From Oceanirhabdus seepicola (GTDB taxonomy: Bacteria; Bacillota; Clostridia; Clostridiales; Clostridiaceae), in the NCBI RefSeq assembly GCF_023684385.1, contig NZ_JAGSOJ010000002.1:62001-126000 (forward strand): a stretch of DNA of 64,000 nucleotides, read 5' to 3'. Positions within the stretch are counted from its first letter, which is position 1, and the number at the start of each line of letters is the position of its first letter. Under the pieces are notes generated by a model. That model was not told the origin of the DNA and did no database searches. It saw only the letters and a list, made by a program, of their open reading frames with translations. Of the stretch, positions 8,512-17,542 are shown in pieces. The position numbers and the translations under genes were made by a program.

Positions 8512-9966
8512 GTGGAGTTAAATAATAAAAAGTGGACTGATGATGAATTTTATGGTGTTAGAAAACAAATACTGAACACATGGGAAACAGGTAAAGGTGT
8601 AGCAGATTTAGAGAAGAATATTGAATATGCAAAATCTGTACCTGATCATAAGAATTTTGCAAAGAAAATGGAAAAGGCAAAAAACGAGGGTATAACTTTA
8701 GCACAACCAAGAGCGGGTGTTGCGCTTCTTGATAAGCATATAGAATTACTTAGATACCTTCAGGATGATGGCGGAGCAGATTTGCTTCCATCTACTATCG
8801 ATGCATATACAAGATTAAATAGATATGATGAATGTGAAGTGGGAATTGAAGAAAGTAGAAAAGTAGGAAGATCGTTATTAAATGGATTCCCAGGAGTAAA
8901 CCATGGAGTTGAAGGTTGTAGAAGAGTTCTGGAGGCTGTAAATGTACCTCTTGAAGCTAGACATGGTACACCTGATGCTAGATTATTGACTGAGATTATC
9001 CATGCAGCTGGATGGACTTCTAATGAAGGTGGAGGAATCTCATACAATATCCCATATGCTAAGAGTGTTAGTATTGAAAGAACTATTAAAGATTGGCAGT
9101 ATTGTGATAGATTAGTTGGAATATATGAGGAAGCTGGAGTTTCAATTAATAGAGAACCATTTGGTCCATTAACAGGAACTATAGTACCTCCAAGTACTTC
9201 AAATGCAGTAGCGATAGTTGAAGCGTTAATGGCTGCAGAACAAGGGGTTAAGAGTATAACTGTTGGATATGGTCAATGTGGAAACTTGATTCAAGACGTA
9301 GCTGCTATAAGAGCATTACAATCACAATGTGATGAATATTTAAGAAACAATGGATATAATGATTGTGTTGTTACAACTGTTTTCCATCAATGGATGGGTG
9401 GATTCCCAGCTGATGAAGCTAAAGCTTTTGGAGTAATATCAAATGGTTCTGCAACAGCTGCTTTAGCAGGAGCAACAAAAGTTATTGTTAAGACTCCACA
9501 TGAAGCAATAGGTATACCTACAAAAGAAGCAAACTGTGAAGGAATAAAAACTACTAAGATGACTTTGAACCTATTACAAGGACAACAACTTCCAATGTCA
9601 GAACAGTTAAAAACTGAAATTGCAATTATAAAAGCTGAGACAAAATGTATGATAGATAAATTATTTGAAATTGGTAAAGGTGACTTAGCGATAGGTGCTG
9701 TTAAAGGCTTTGATATGGGAGTAATTGATATACCATTTGCTCCAAGTAAATATAACTTCGGTAAGATGATGCCTGCTAGAGATAACAATGGGGCTGTAAG
9801 ATATCTTAAGTTTGGAAATATTCCTTTTACAAAAGAGCTTAAAGATTATAATGTGAAAAAGCTTGAAGAAAGAGGAAAATTTGAAGGAAGAGAAGTTGGC
9901 TTCCAAATGACTGTAGATGATATATTTGCAGTAGGTAAAGGTAGATTGGTTGGTAGACCAGAATAG
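8512..9966 (+). CDS. glmE: Glutamate mutase (methylaspartate mutase) epsilon subunit
   Basis: This is the 484-residue catalytic TIM-barrel component. Blocks such as [38 protein letters not shown] and [18 protein letters not shown] are characteristic. It binds glutamate and carries out the radical carbon-skeleton rearrangement with cobalamin supplied by the S subunit. The start is GTG at 8512, 6 bases after AGGAGGT; no better ATG is nearby. Length matches the known subunits (~483). Confidence 0.95.
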   Translation: MELNNKKWTDDEFYGVRKQILNTWETGKGVADLEKNIEYAKSVPDHKNFAKKMEKAKNEGITLAQPRAGVALLDKHIELLRYLQDDGGADLLPSTIDAYTRLNRYDECEVGIEESRKVGRSLLNGFPGVNHGVEGCRRVLEAVNVPLEARHGTPDARLLTEIIHAAGWTSNEGGGISYNIPYAKSVSIERTIKDWQYCDRLVGIYEEAGVSINREPFGPLTGTIVPPSTSNAVAIVEALMAAEQGVKSITVGYGQCGNLIQDVAAIRALQSQCDEYLRNNGYNDCVVTTVFHQWMGGFPADEAKAFGVISNGSATAALAGATKVIVKTPHEAIGIPTKEANCEGIKTTKMTLNLLQGQQLPMSEQLKTEIAIIKAETKCMIDKLFEIGKGDLAIGAVKGFDMGVIDIPFAPSKYNFGKMMPARDNNGAVRYLKFGNIPFTKELKDYNVKKLEERGKFEGREVGFQMTVDDIFAVGKGRLVGRPE

Positions 9967-9973
9967 AGATTTG

Positions 9974-10010
9974 GTTAGGGAGAACATAATAATCTCCCTA
10001 ACTTTAATAA
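9974..10010 (+). terminator. Intra-operon hairpin between mutase and ammonia-lyase genes
   Basis: Perfect 10-bp stem GTTAGGGAGA / TCTCCCTAAC (9974-9983, 9993-10002) with a 9-nt loop and a weak TTTAATAAATT tail. It may be a partial terminator or an RNA-stability element that lowers expression of downstream genes relative to the mutase. Confidence 0.55.
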
Positions 10011-10077
10011 ATTATAAATTTGAAGGTCAGTTTGGAAAAGTAAGAAACTAATTAATGAAAAGGATAGGTGTGTAGCT

Positions 10078-11325
10078 ATGAAAATTATTGATGTGGTTTG
10101 TTCACCAGGAAAAACAGGATTCTATTTTGACGATCAAAGAGCAATAAAGAGTGGAGCAGGACATGATGGATTCACATATACTGGTGAGTCTGTTACAGAA
10201 GGATTCAAGTCAATAAGACAAGCAGGAGAATCTATTTCTGTTATGTTAATATTAGAAGATGGGCAAGTAGCACATGGTGATTGTGCAGCAGTTCAATATT
10301 CAGGAGCTGGTGGAAGAGATCCTCTTTTCTTAGCAGAAGATTTTATTCCAGTTATAGAAAAAGAAATCGCTCCAAAACTAATTGGTAGAGAACTTGATTG
10401 TTTTAGAGAATTAGCAGAAGAGTTTGATAGAATGCAGGTTAATGGAAAGAGATTACATACTGCTATTAGATATGGAATTACTCAAGCTATATTGGATGGA
10501 GTTGCTAAAGCTAAACATCTAACAATGGCTGAGATAGTAAATGAAGAATATAACGTAGGAAAAGAAATAAAGAGAATACCTATTTTCACTCAATCTGGAG
10601 ATAATAGATATGATAATGTTGATAAGATGATTATCAAAACTGCAGATGTTATGCCTCACGCATTAATAAACCATGTAGAGAACAAACTAGGATTAAAAGG
10701 TGAGAAACTTCTAGAGTACGTTAAGTGGATGACTGACAGAGTACAAAAGTTAAGAACTGATGAATCTTATAACCCAATATTCCACATTGATGTTTATGGA
10801 ACAATTGGAATAGCATTTGATTGTGATAATAATGCTATGGCTGATTATCTTGAAACATTAGCTGAAGCTGCTAAGCCTTTCAAATTAAGAATTGAAGGTC
10901 CTATGGATGTTGAGGATAGACAAAAGCAAATGGAAGCACTTAGAGATTTAACTGCTGAAGTTGATAGAAGAGGAATAAATATAGAGTTAGTTGCAGATGA
11001 ATGGTGTAATACATTTGAAGATGTTAAATTCTTTGCAGATAACAAAGCAGGACATATGTTACAAATTAAAACTCCAGACTTAGGAGGAGTTAACAATACT
11101 GCAGAAGCAATTATATACTGTAATGAAAAAGGATTAGGTGCATACTGTGGTGGAACATGTAACGAAACTAATAGATCAGCAGAGGTAACTACTAACGTTG
11201 CTATGGCATGTGCTGCAACTCAATGTTTAGCTAAGCCAGGAATGGGTGTTGATGAAGGTTACATGATAGTTAATAATGAAATGAATAGAGTTTTAGCTTT
11301 AGTTAATAGAAGAAAAAACGCTTAA
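10078..11325 (+). CDS. mal: Methylaspartate ammonia-lyase
   Basis: The 415-residue enolase-superfamily enzyme eliminates ammonia from 3-methylaspartate to give mesaconate. Recognisable parts include the capping domain (HGDCAAVQYSGAGGRDPLF), HIDVYGTIG with a metal-ligand Asp, RIEGPMD, ELVADEWCNT, and the catalytic-Lys strand MLQIKTPDLGG. Length equals the characterised C. tetanomorphum enzyme (~413). The ATG follows GGATAGGTGTG, a modest site. It is the second step of the pathway and follows the mutase genes after 111 bases. Confidence 0.95.
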   Translation: MKIIDVVCSPGKTGFYFDDQRAIKSGAGHDGFTYTGESVTEGFKSIRQAGESISVMLILEDGQVAHGDCAAVQYSGAGGRDPLFLAEDFIPVIEKEIAPKLIGRELDCFRELAEEFDRMQVNGKRLHTAIRYGITQAILDGVAKAKHLTMAEIVNEEYNVGKEIKRIPIFTQSGDNRYDNVDKMIIKTADVMPHALINHVENKLGLKGEKLLEYVKWMTDRVQKLRTDESYNPIFHIDVYGTIGIAFDCDNNAMADYLETLAEAAKPFKLRIEGPMDVEDRQKQMEALRDLTAEVDRRGINIELVADEWCNTFEDVKFFADNKAGHMLQIKTPDLGGVNNTAEAIIYCNEKGLGAYCGGTCNETNRSAEVTTNVAMACAATQCLAKPGMGVDEGYMIVNNEMNRVLALVNRRKNA

Positions 11326-11343
11326 AAATTAATAAAAAGATGG

Positions 11344-11375
11344 AAGGCGGTTTTTTATAACTGCCTTTTATCATA
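11344..11375 (+). terminator. Terminator after methylaspartate ammonia-lyase
   Basis: Stem AAGGCGGTT / AACTGCCTT (11344-11352, 11359-11367, one G-U pair) followed by a short T-rich stretch. It divides the mutase/lyase transcript from the mesaconase/citramalate lyase transcript. Confidence 0.65.
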
Positions 11376-11446
11376 TGTTTTATAAGATAATTAGAAATAT
11401 ACATGTATTGTGTAATTAACTTGATAAAGCTCAATAAGTACAATTA

Positions 11447-11487
11447 AGACAATTTTACGCTTACTAAAAAGTGTAGTAAAATTGTCT
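11447..11487. repeat. Inverted repeat in the gap before mesaconase
   Basis: Perfect 12-bp arms AGACAATTTTAC (11447-11458) and GTAAAATTGTCT (11476-11487) around a 17-nt spacer. Could be a weak terminator or a regulator site; no gene lies between 11326 and 11599. Confidence 0.55.
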
Positions 11488-11500
11488 ATTATGCATTGTA

Positions 11501-11573
11501 GGCATATGAAAATAAATAACAAGTTAAAGATACACAGCATAAACCTATGACTTGTTATTTATTTCAATGTGCC
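11501..11573. repeat. Long imperfect palindrome just upstream of mesaconase
   Basis: The two 24-nt arms contain a perfect 15-bp core, AAATAAATAACAAGT (11510-11524) and its complement (11550-11564). The outer arms pair with two mismatches (GGCAT... with ...GTGCC), and a 25-nt loop separates them. It ends ~15 bases before the ribosome-binding site of the mesaconase alpha subunit, so in RNA it would form an extended leader hairpin. Function unknown. Confidence 0.6.
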
Positions 11574-11599
11574 TTCAGAGTATTTAAGGAGGAGTAGTT

Positions 11600-12442
11600 G
11601 TGAGAGAAATTAATGTAAAAGAAATCACATCAGCTGTTAAAAAATTATGTATAGATGCAAATTATTACTTAAGTAGCGATGTAAGAGAAAAACTTAACAG
11701 TGCTAGAGAAAAGGAAGAGTGGCAAATTGCTAAGGGGATCTTAGATAATATAATAGAGAATGCTGATATAGCAAAGAATGAAAAGATGCCTATGTGTCAA
11801 GATACTGGTATGGCATGTATATTTGTTGAAATAGGGCAGGATGTTCATATAACTGGTGGCTTATTAGAAGAAGCTATAAATAAAGGTGTGGCAGAAGGAT
11901 ACTCAGAGGGTTATTTAAGGAAATCTGTTGTAAAAGATCCTTTGGATAGAGTTAATACAGGAGATAACACACCTGCTGTAATTTATTATGATATAGTTGA
12001 AGGCGAAAAGATTAAAATAACAGTTGCACCTAAGGGATTTGGATCAGAAAATATGAGTGCAATAAAAATGCTTAAACCAGCTGATGGTCTAGAAGGTGTT
12101 AAGGAGTTCATATTAAAAGTTGTTAAAGATGCAGGACCTAATCCATGTCCTCCAATAGTTGTTGGTATTGGAATTGGTGGAACTTTCGATAGAGCAGCTA
12201 TGCTTGCTAAAAAGGCACTATTAAGACCATTGAACACAATAAATAAGAGTGAATTTTATGCGAATTTAGAAGATGAGCTTGTAGAGGCAATTAATAAGAT
12301 GGGAATCGGTCCACAAGGTTTCGGAGGAAAAACAACATCTTTAGGTGTGAATATCGAAACATATCCAACACATATTGCAGGATTACCAGTTGCAGTAAAC
12401 ATAAATTGTCATGCGACAAGACATGCGGAGATAGAACTTTAA
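11600..12442 (+). CDS. Mesaconase (fumarate hydratase-type), alpha subunit
   Basis: The 280-residue [4Fe-4S] hydro-lyase alpha subunit is of the TtdA / class I fumarase N-terminal type. Cluster-ligand cysteines are in MPMCQDTGMACIF, GPNPCPPIVVGIGIGG and NINCHATRH. The context, between methylaspartate ammonia-lyase and a citramalate lyase, points to hydration of mesaconate to (S)-citramalate, though fumarase activity is possible. The GTG start at 11600 follows GGAGGAG. The beta subunit follows after 33 bases. Confidence 0.88.
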   Translation: MREINVKEITSAVKKLCIDANYYLSSDVREKLNSAREKEEWQIAKGILDNIIENADIAKNEKMPMCQDTGMACIFVEIGQDVHITGGLLEEAINKGVAEGYSEGYLRKSVVKDPLDRVNTGDNTPAVIYYDIVEGEKIKITVAPKGFGSENMSAIKMLKPADGLEGVKEFILKVVKDAGPNPCPPIVVGIGIGGTFDRAAMLAKKALLRPLNTINKSEFYANLEDELVEAINKMGIGPQGFGGKTTSLGVNIETYPTHIAGLPVAVNINCHATRHAEIEL

Positions 12443-12475
12443 TAACCAATTCTATAGGTATAGGGAGGAACAGTT

Positions 12476-13036
12476 ATGGAAAAGAAAGTGATGTTACCAT
12501 TAACAGAGGAAAAAGTTATAGGATTGAAAGCAGGAGATACAGTACTTTTATCAGGAGTTTTATATACAGGAAGAGATGCTGCACATAAAAGATTGTGTGA
12601 ATTAATTGAAGCAGGAAAAGAATTACCAATAGAAGTTAAGAATCAAGTTATTTATTATGTTGGACCGACTCCTGCAAAACCAGGTAATGCATTTGGATCA
12701 GGAGGACCAACTACTAGTTATAGAATGGATCCATATGCTCCTAAGTTACTTGATTTAGGGTTAAGAGGTATGATTGGAAAAGGTTTGAGAAGTAAAGAAG
12801 TTATAGAATCTATGGTGAAGAATAAAGCTGTTTATTTTGGAGCTATAGGTGGTGCTGCTGCACTTATCGGAAAGTCTGTTGTGAAATCTGAAGTTGTATG
12901 TTATGAAGATTTAGGAGCAGAAGCTGTAAGAAGAATTGAAGTTAAGGATTTTCCTGTTGTTGTGGTAATAGATAGCGAAGGGAATAATCTTTATGAGCAA
13001 GGGCAAGCAGCTTATTTGAATAGTATAGAGAAATAG
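12476..13036 (+). CDS. Mesaconase (fumarate hydratase-type), beta subunit
   Basis: The 186-residue partner is the C-terminal half of class I fumarases (TtdB-like). Characteristic blocks are LYTGRDAAHKRL, YVGPTPAKPGNAFGSGGPTT and YFGAIGGAAALIGKSV. It closes the active site over the iron-sulfur cluster of the alpha subunit. The ATG at 12476 follows AGGGAGGA. The overlapping shorter frame at 12406-12588 has no ribosome-binding site and is a shadow. Confidence 0.88.
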   Translation: MEKKVMLPLTEEKVIGLKAGDTVLLSGVLYTGRDAAHKRLCELIEAGKELPIEVKNQVIYYVGPTPAKPGNAFGSGGPTTSYRMDPYAPKLLDLGLRGMIGKGLRSKEVIESMVKNKAVYFGAIGGAAALIGKSVVKSEVVCYEDLGAEAVRRIEVKDFPVVVVIDSEGNNLYEQGQAAYLNSIEK

Positions 13037-13071
13037 TTGTAAATACTCAACTTCAAAAGGGAGTGATACAG

Positions 13072-13338
13072 GTGAAGATAATGAAACCAGCTAAGGCAGG
13101 AACATTTGAGTCAAATGATATATATGTTATGGTTATGCCTAATGAAGGAAATGGAATAGAGTTAGAACTTGAAAGTATTGTTATGCAGCAATTTGGTGAT
13201 GAAATTAAGAGGGTTATAATGGATACTTTAAAAGGACTAGAAATTCAAGATGTAATAATAAGGGCTCAGGATAAAGGGGCATTGAATTATACTATAAAAG
13301 CTAGAGTGGAAACAGCAATTAAAAGGGGGTGTGAATAG
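13072..13338 (+). CDS. citD: Citramalate/citrate lyase acyl carrier protein (gamma subunit)
   Basis: The 88-residue acyl carrier subunit carries the 2'-(5''-phosphoribosyl)-3'-dephospho-CoA group. The N-terminus KPAKAGTFESND matches CitD proteins, and with the GTG at 13072 the modified Ser in ESN becomes residue 14, the position known for Klebsiella CitD. That start has AAGGGAG 8 bases upstream; the alternative GTG at 13063 overlaps that site. It is followed 2 bases later by citE. In this pathway it should belong to citramalate lyase. Confidence 0.9.
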   Translation: MKIMKPAKAGTFESNDIYVMVMPNEGNGIELELESIVMQQFGDEIKRVIMDTLKGLEIQDVIIRAQDKGALNYTIKARVETAIKRGCE

Positions 13339-13340
13339 CT

Positions 13341-14213
13341 ATGAAAAATTTGAGAAGAACTATGCTGTTCATGCCAGGTAACAATCCTAGTATGATACAG
13401 AATGCTGATATACTTGGAGCAGATTCTATAATTTTAGACCTTGAGGATGCTGTTAGCTTAACGGAGAAGGATAGTGCAAGGATATTAGTTAGGGAAGCTA
13501 TTAAGAACTTGAATTTTGAAAATGTAGAGCTAATAGTTAGAATCAATCCAATTGATACTATATTTGCTGAAAAGGATATAATATCTATAGGAAAGGTTAA
13601 ACCTGATACAATACTTGTTCCAAAAGCAACTGAAGAAGATATTGCAAAGGTATCAAATATGCTTGATGAGATTGAAGATGAGATGAAATTCAATAAAGGG
13701 GAAATAAAACTTATTGCATTGATTGAATCTGCTTATGGAGTGGAGAATGTTTATAATATTATAAAAGCATCAGAAAGAGTTAATGGTGTGCTATTAGGTG
13801 GAGAAGATTTAGCAGCTGATATGGGGATAAAGAGAACTAAAGAGGGTAATGAAGTATTCTATGCTAGAAATAAAGTTGCTACAGCGTGCAAAGCTTTAAG
13901 AGTTTCATCAATAGATACTCCATTTACTGATACTAATGATTGTATAGGATTGAAAGAGGATACTAGAAAAGCAAAGAGTCTTGGGATGACAGGTAAAGCG
14001 GCTATAAATCCAAGACAGGTTGATGACATACACGAGGTTTATTCACCAAGTGAAGGAGAAATAAATCATGCTAAGAGAGTTATGGAAGCTAAGGAGAAAG
14101 CAGATAGTGAGGGACTTGGAGTATTTTCACTTGATGGAAAAATGGTAGATGCACCTATAATAAATAGGGCTAAGGCTACTCTTGAGCTAGCAGATATTCT
14201 TGGATTATTATAG
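13341..14213 (+). CDS. citE: Citramalyl-CoA/citryl-CoA lyase (beta subunit)
   Basis: This is a 290-residue TIM-barrel HpcH/HpaI-type lyase. LRRTMLFMPGNNPSMIQNA, DSIILDLEDAV, LIALIESAYGV and GVLLGGEDLAADMG are CitE signatures, with the Mg-ligand Glu and Asp in these blocks. It should cleave the acyl-carrier-bound citramalyl thioester to pyruvate and acetyl-S-ACP. It lies between the carrier and transferase subunits in the usual D-E-F order. Confidence 0.92.
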   Translation: MKNLRRTMLFMPGNNPSMIQNADILGADSIILDLEDAVSLTEKDSARILVREAIKNLNFENVELIVRINPIDTIFAEKDIISIGKVKPDTILVPKATEEDIAKVSNMLDEIEDEMKFNKGEIKLIALIESAYGVENVYNIIKASERVNGVLLGGEDLAADMGIKRTKEGNEVFYARNKVATACKALRVSSIDTPFTDTNDCIGLKEDTRKAKSLGMTGKAAINPRQVDDIHEVYSPSEGEINHAKRVMEAKEKADSEGLGVFSLDGKMVDAPIINRAKATLELADILGLL

Positions 14214-14233
14214 AGAAAAGTGAGGGATGATTT

Positions 14234-15772
14234 ATGAAAAATATTCTTGGAAGAGAAATTCCAGATCATATAGAAGGTTATGGCGAGGTAAAGCCTTTCG
14301 AAGGTGCTTATGTGAACTATGGTAATAAGAATAAAATTGGTGTGAATGTTTCAAGTGTAGCACCAGGAGAACAAAAATTACATCATGGGATAGACAGTGT
14401 ACTTGATAATATAGAACTTAAAGATGGGATGAATATATCTTTCCATCACCATTTAAGAAATGGTGATTATGTTTTGAATACTGTTGTTGATCAACTAGCG
14501 AGAAGAGGAATTAAAGATTTAACCATTGTTGCTAGTTCAATTTTCCCAGTACATGCACCTTTAGTTGAACACATAAAAAGCGGAGTGGTAACAGGAATAT
14601 ATGCTGCATATATGTCGGGTCCTGTAGCTAATGCTGTTTCAAAAGGTATTTTAAAGAATCCTGCAATAATGCATACTCATGGTGGTAGAGCAAGATTGAT
14701 TGAGAGCGGTGATTTACATATAGATATTGCCTTTCTAGCTTCGCCTTCATCTGATGAATATGGAAATGTTAATGGACTTTTGGGAAAATCAGCTTGTGGG
14801 GCTTTAGGATATGCGGTAGCGGATGCTGAATATGCTGATATTACAGTAGCAGTTACAGATAATCTTGTAGAGTATCCTAATGCACCTATTGAGATAAGTC
14901 AGATATATGTGGATTATGTTGCAGTAGTGGAGTCTATTGGAGATCCTAAAGGAATAGTATCTGGAACAACGCAGATTACAAAAGATCCTGTAGGATTAAA
15001 AATTGCAAAAATGACATCAGAGGTAATGAAAGCTTCAGGATTAGTTAAGGATGGTTTATCATTCCAAACAGGTGCTGGTGGGATTTCACTTGCTGTGGCA
15101 GCAGAGCTTAAAAAGATTATGCAGAAAGAGAATATTAAAGGAAGTTTTGCAGCTGGAGGTATAACAGGCTATATAGTTGATATGTATGAAGAAGGATTAT
15201 TTAATGCTTTATTTGATGTACAGTGTTTTGATTTAAAAGCTGTAGAATCTTGTGGAAAAAATCCAAAGCATCAAATAATGTCATCATCTATGTATGGTAA
15301 TCCAAATAATAAAGGTGCAGTTGTTAATAAGCTTGATATTATGATTCTAGGGGCTACAGAAGTAGACACAGATTTCAATGTTAATGTAACAACAGGATCA
15401 GATGGAAATATTATGGGAGGATCTGGAGGGCACAGTGATACAGCAGCTGGATCTAAACTTACTATAATAGTGTCAAAGCTTGTTAAATCAAGATTGTCTG
15501 TAATTAAAGATAAGGTTACAACTGTTACAACACCAGGAGAAACTGTGGATGTAATAGTGACTGAAAGAGGAATAGCTATCAATCCGATGAGGGTAGATTT
15601 AATTGAACAGTTAAGTAAAACACATCTTCCTATTAAGACAATAGAAGAGCTTAAAGAAGAGGCGGAGAGAATTGCAGGTAAAGCAAAACCTATTCAATTA
15701 GAAGATGATATAGTAGCAGTAGTAGAATACAGAGATGGTACTGTTATTGATGTGGTGAGAAAAGTAAAATAA
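14234..15772 (+). CDS. citF: Citramalate/citrate CoA-transferase (alpha subunit)
   Basis: The 512-residue CitF-type acyl-ACP transferase swaps acetate for citramalate on the carrier subunit. Blocks include FHHHLRNGDYVLN near residue 75, LRRGIKDLTIVASSIFP-like sequence, and the glycine-rich GSDGNIMGGSGGHSDTAAGS near residue 395. Length matches citrate lyase alpha chains (~510). It is the last structural gene of the lyase and is followed by a terminator; the maturation genes have their own promoter. Confidence 0.92.
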   Translation: MKNILGREIPDHIEGYGEVKPFEGAYVNYGNKNKIGVNVSSVAPGEQKLHHGIDSVLDNIELKDGMNISFHHHLRNGDYVLNTVVDQLARRGIKDLTIVASSIFPVHAPLVEHIKSGVVTGIYAAYMSGPVANAVSKGILKNPAIMHTHGGRARLIESGDLHIDIAFLASPSSDEYGNVNGLLGKSACGALGYAVADAEYADITVAVTDNLVEYPNAPIEISQIYVDYVAVVESIGDPKGIVSGTTQITKDPVGLKIAKMTSEVMKASGLVKDGLSFQTGAGGISLAVAAELKKIMQKENIKGSFAAGGITGYIVDMYEEGLFNALFDVQCFDLKAVESCGKNPKHQIMSSSMYGNPNNKGAVVNKLDIMILGATEVDTDFNVNVTTGSDGNIMGGSGGHSDTAAGSKLTIIVSKLVKSRLSVIKDKVTTVTTPGETVDVIVTERGIAINPMRVDLIEQLSKTHLPIKTIEELKEEAERIAGKAKPIQLEDDIVAVVEYRDGTVIDVVRKVK

Positions 15773-15818
15773 TTATTTTTGTAAAATGAATCACTTAAAT
15801 AATAATAAACATTTAACT

Positions 15819-15845
15819 AGGGTAGATTAATTTCTACCCTGTTTA
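15819..15845 (+). terminator. Terminator after citF
   Basis: Perfect 8-bp stem AGGGTAGA / TCTACCCT (15819-15826, 15833-15840) with a TTAATT loop and a weak T tail. Confidence 0.7.
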
Positions 15846-15900
15846 TATATACAAATGTAAAAAAAGTTAATAATAGTTAATAATAATGCTCTGAAAAACG

Positions 15901-15929
15901 TTTATTGTTATAGAATAGTTTGATATAAT
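15901..15929 (+). promoter_or_regulatory. Extended -10 promoter for citC-citX-citG
   Basis: TGATATAAT (15921-15929) is a full extended -10 element, with a weak TTTATT -35 at 15901 and a 17-bp spacer. It lies ~50 bases before citC. Confidence 0.6.
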
Positions 15930-15981
15930 AAAATTAATATTCACTTTATGTGTATTAACATAGAAATTGAGGGTGATATAA

Positions 15982-17022
15982 ATGTACGATTTTGTAATAG
16001 AAGAAATCAATATTAATAATGTTCAGCAGTTAGGTGATGTGAAAGAATTTTTAAAGAATTTTCAGTTAGAATATGAGAAGAATATTGATTGTACAATAGT
16101 TATTAATCAAGACGGAAAAATAGTAGGTACTTGTTCAAAATCGGGAAATATCCTTAAATGCTTTGCGATTGATGGCGGTATGAGAGGAATGGGATTATCT
16201 TCAAAGCTTGTTACATGGATGAATAATAGACTTTTTGATGAAGGAATATATCATAGTTTTATATTTACAAAACCTGAAAATATAGAGATATTCACAGGGG
16301 TAGGATATAAACTTATAAAGAAGGTCAAAGAAGTGGCATTATTAGAAACAGGCGTGGAAAATATAAGTAAACACATAAAGAAAATTAAAGAAAAGTATAA
16401 TTTGGAAATGAATAAAAAAGCGGCCATTGTAATGAATTGTAATCCTTTTACATGGGGTCATAGATATTTAATTGAAAAGGCTTCATTGGAAAATGAAGAG
16501 GTTATAGTTTTTATAGTACAAGAAGATAGATCTTTATTTCCTTTTAAGTATAGGTATGAATTAGTTAAAGAGGGAGTTAAAGATTTGAAAAATGTTAAAG
16601 TAATTCCTGGTGGAGAGTATATTATTTCATCAGCAACATTCCCTAATTATTTTCTAAGAAAGAAAGATGATGTCCTTAGAATTTTCACAGAATTAGATGC
16701 TTCTATATTTGGAGAATATTTTTGCAGTGAATTAGCAATAAATAAGCGATATGTTGGAGAGGAACCCTTCTGTGATGTTACACAAGCATATAATGAAACA
16801 CTAACATTTACATTAGGAAAATATAATGTAGAGATAGAGATAGTAAAGCGAAAAGAGTTCCAAGGAAAAGCTATTAGTGCATCGCAGGTGAGAGAGGTAA
16901 TTAAAAATGGAGAAATATCATCTTTAAAAAATCTGGTACCTGATGTTACTATGAAGTTTTTATTAAGTTCAAAAGGAAAGGAGATAATGGAGAAGATTAG
17001 ATATAGCACTTCTCCTCATTAA
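15982..17022 (+). CDS. citC: [Citrate/citramalate lyase] acetate:ACP ligase
   Basis: The 346-residue ligase activates the lyase by acetylating the thiol of the carrier's prosthetic group with acetate and ATP. It has two domains: an N-terminal GNAT-like region (residues ~1-130, with IDGGMRGMGLSSKLV) and a C-terminal nucleotidyltransferase domain. The latter starts AIVMNCNPFTWGHRYLIEKA, where the TxGH element binds ATP. AGGGTGATATAAATG gives a weak but adequate start. citX begins 4 bases after the stop. Confidence 0.92.
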   Translation: MYDFVIEEININNVQQLGDVKEFLKNFQLEYEKNIDCTIVINQDGKIVGTCSKSGNILKCFAIDGGMRGMGLSSKLVTWMNNRLFDEGIYHSFIFTKPENIEIFTGVGYKLIKKVKEVALLETGVENISKHIKKIKEKYNLEMNKKAAIVMNCNPFTWGHRYLIEKASLENEEVIVFIVQEDRSLFPFKYRYELVKEGVKDLKNVKVIPGGEYIISSATFPNYFLRKKDDVLRIFTELDASIFGEYFCSELAINKRYVGEEPFCDVTQAYNETLTFTLGKYNVEIEIVKRKEFQGKAISASQVREVIKNGEISSLKNLVPDVTMKFLLSSKGKEIMEKIRYSTSPH

Positions 17023-17026
17023 GACT

Positions 17027-17542
17027 ATGTATACAATACAAGATTTACTTGATGCAAGAGAATTGAGAGTTGAGTTTATAAATGAGTTAATCGATAGATA
17101 TGATAATACAGTCATTAGTCTTAGAGTCAATTATCCTGGACTTGAGAAGGATAATGCAATTACTAGAAAGATAATCGAGATTATTGGTGTGTTAGTAACT
17201 AATTTTTTTAGTGGAAAAATTAACTATAGTATGATGAGTTATACTGCAGAGGGACCAATTATGTTTTGTGTTATTAATGAAAAAGTAGAAAAAGTTAAGA
17301 GCTTTGCCATTGATATAGAGGAAAGGCATACCTTAGGGAGATGCATAGATCTAGATGTTTATGACACTAAGGGAAAATCTATAAGTAGGGTGAGTTTAGG
17401 GATGAAATCAAGAAAGTGTTTTATTTGCGATAAATTTGCTCATGAGTGTGTTAGAAATAGAACTCATAGCTATGAAGAAATAGCTAAGTTTATAGCAGAT
17501 AGATATAATGATTATTTGGAGAATATGTATGATAGAGCATAA
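17027..17542 (+). CDS. citX: Holo-citrate/citramalate lyase synthase
   Basis: The 171-residue phosphoribosyl-dephospho-CoA transferase attaches the prosthetic group to Ser14 of CitD. Typical blocks are LLDARELRVEFINELI at the N-terminus, HTLGRCIDLDVYD in the middle, and the cysteine-rich SRKCFICDKFAHECVRNRTHS near the C-terminus. Length is normal for stand-alone CitX (~170-180). It is coupled to citC upstream and overlaps citG downstream. Confidence 0.92.
   Translation: MYTIQDLLDARELRVEFINELIDRYDNTVISLRVNYPGLEKDNAITRKIIEIIGVLVTNFFSGKINYSMMSYTAEGPIMFCVINEKVEKVKSFAIDIEERHTLGRCIDLDVYDTKGKSISRVSLGMKSRKCFICDKFAHECVRNRTHSYEEIAKFIADRYNDYLENMYDRA

Noticed and set aside
12406..12588. 60-codon plus-strand frame over the mesaconase subunit junction
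   Set aside because: Out of frame with two well-supported genes and without a ribosome site.
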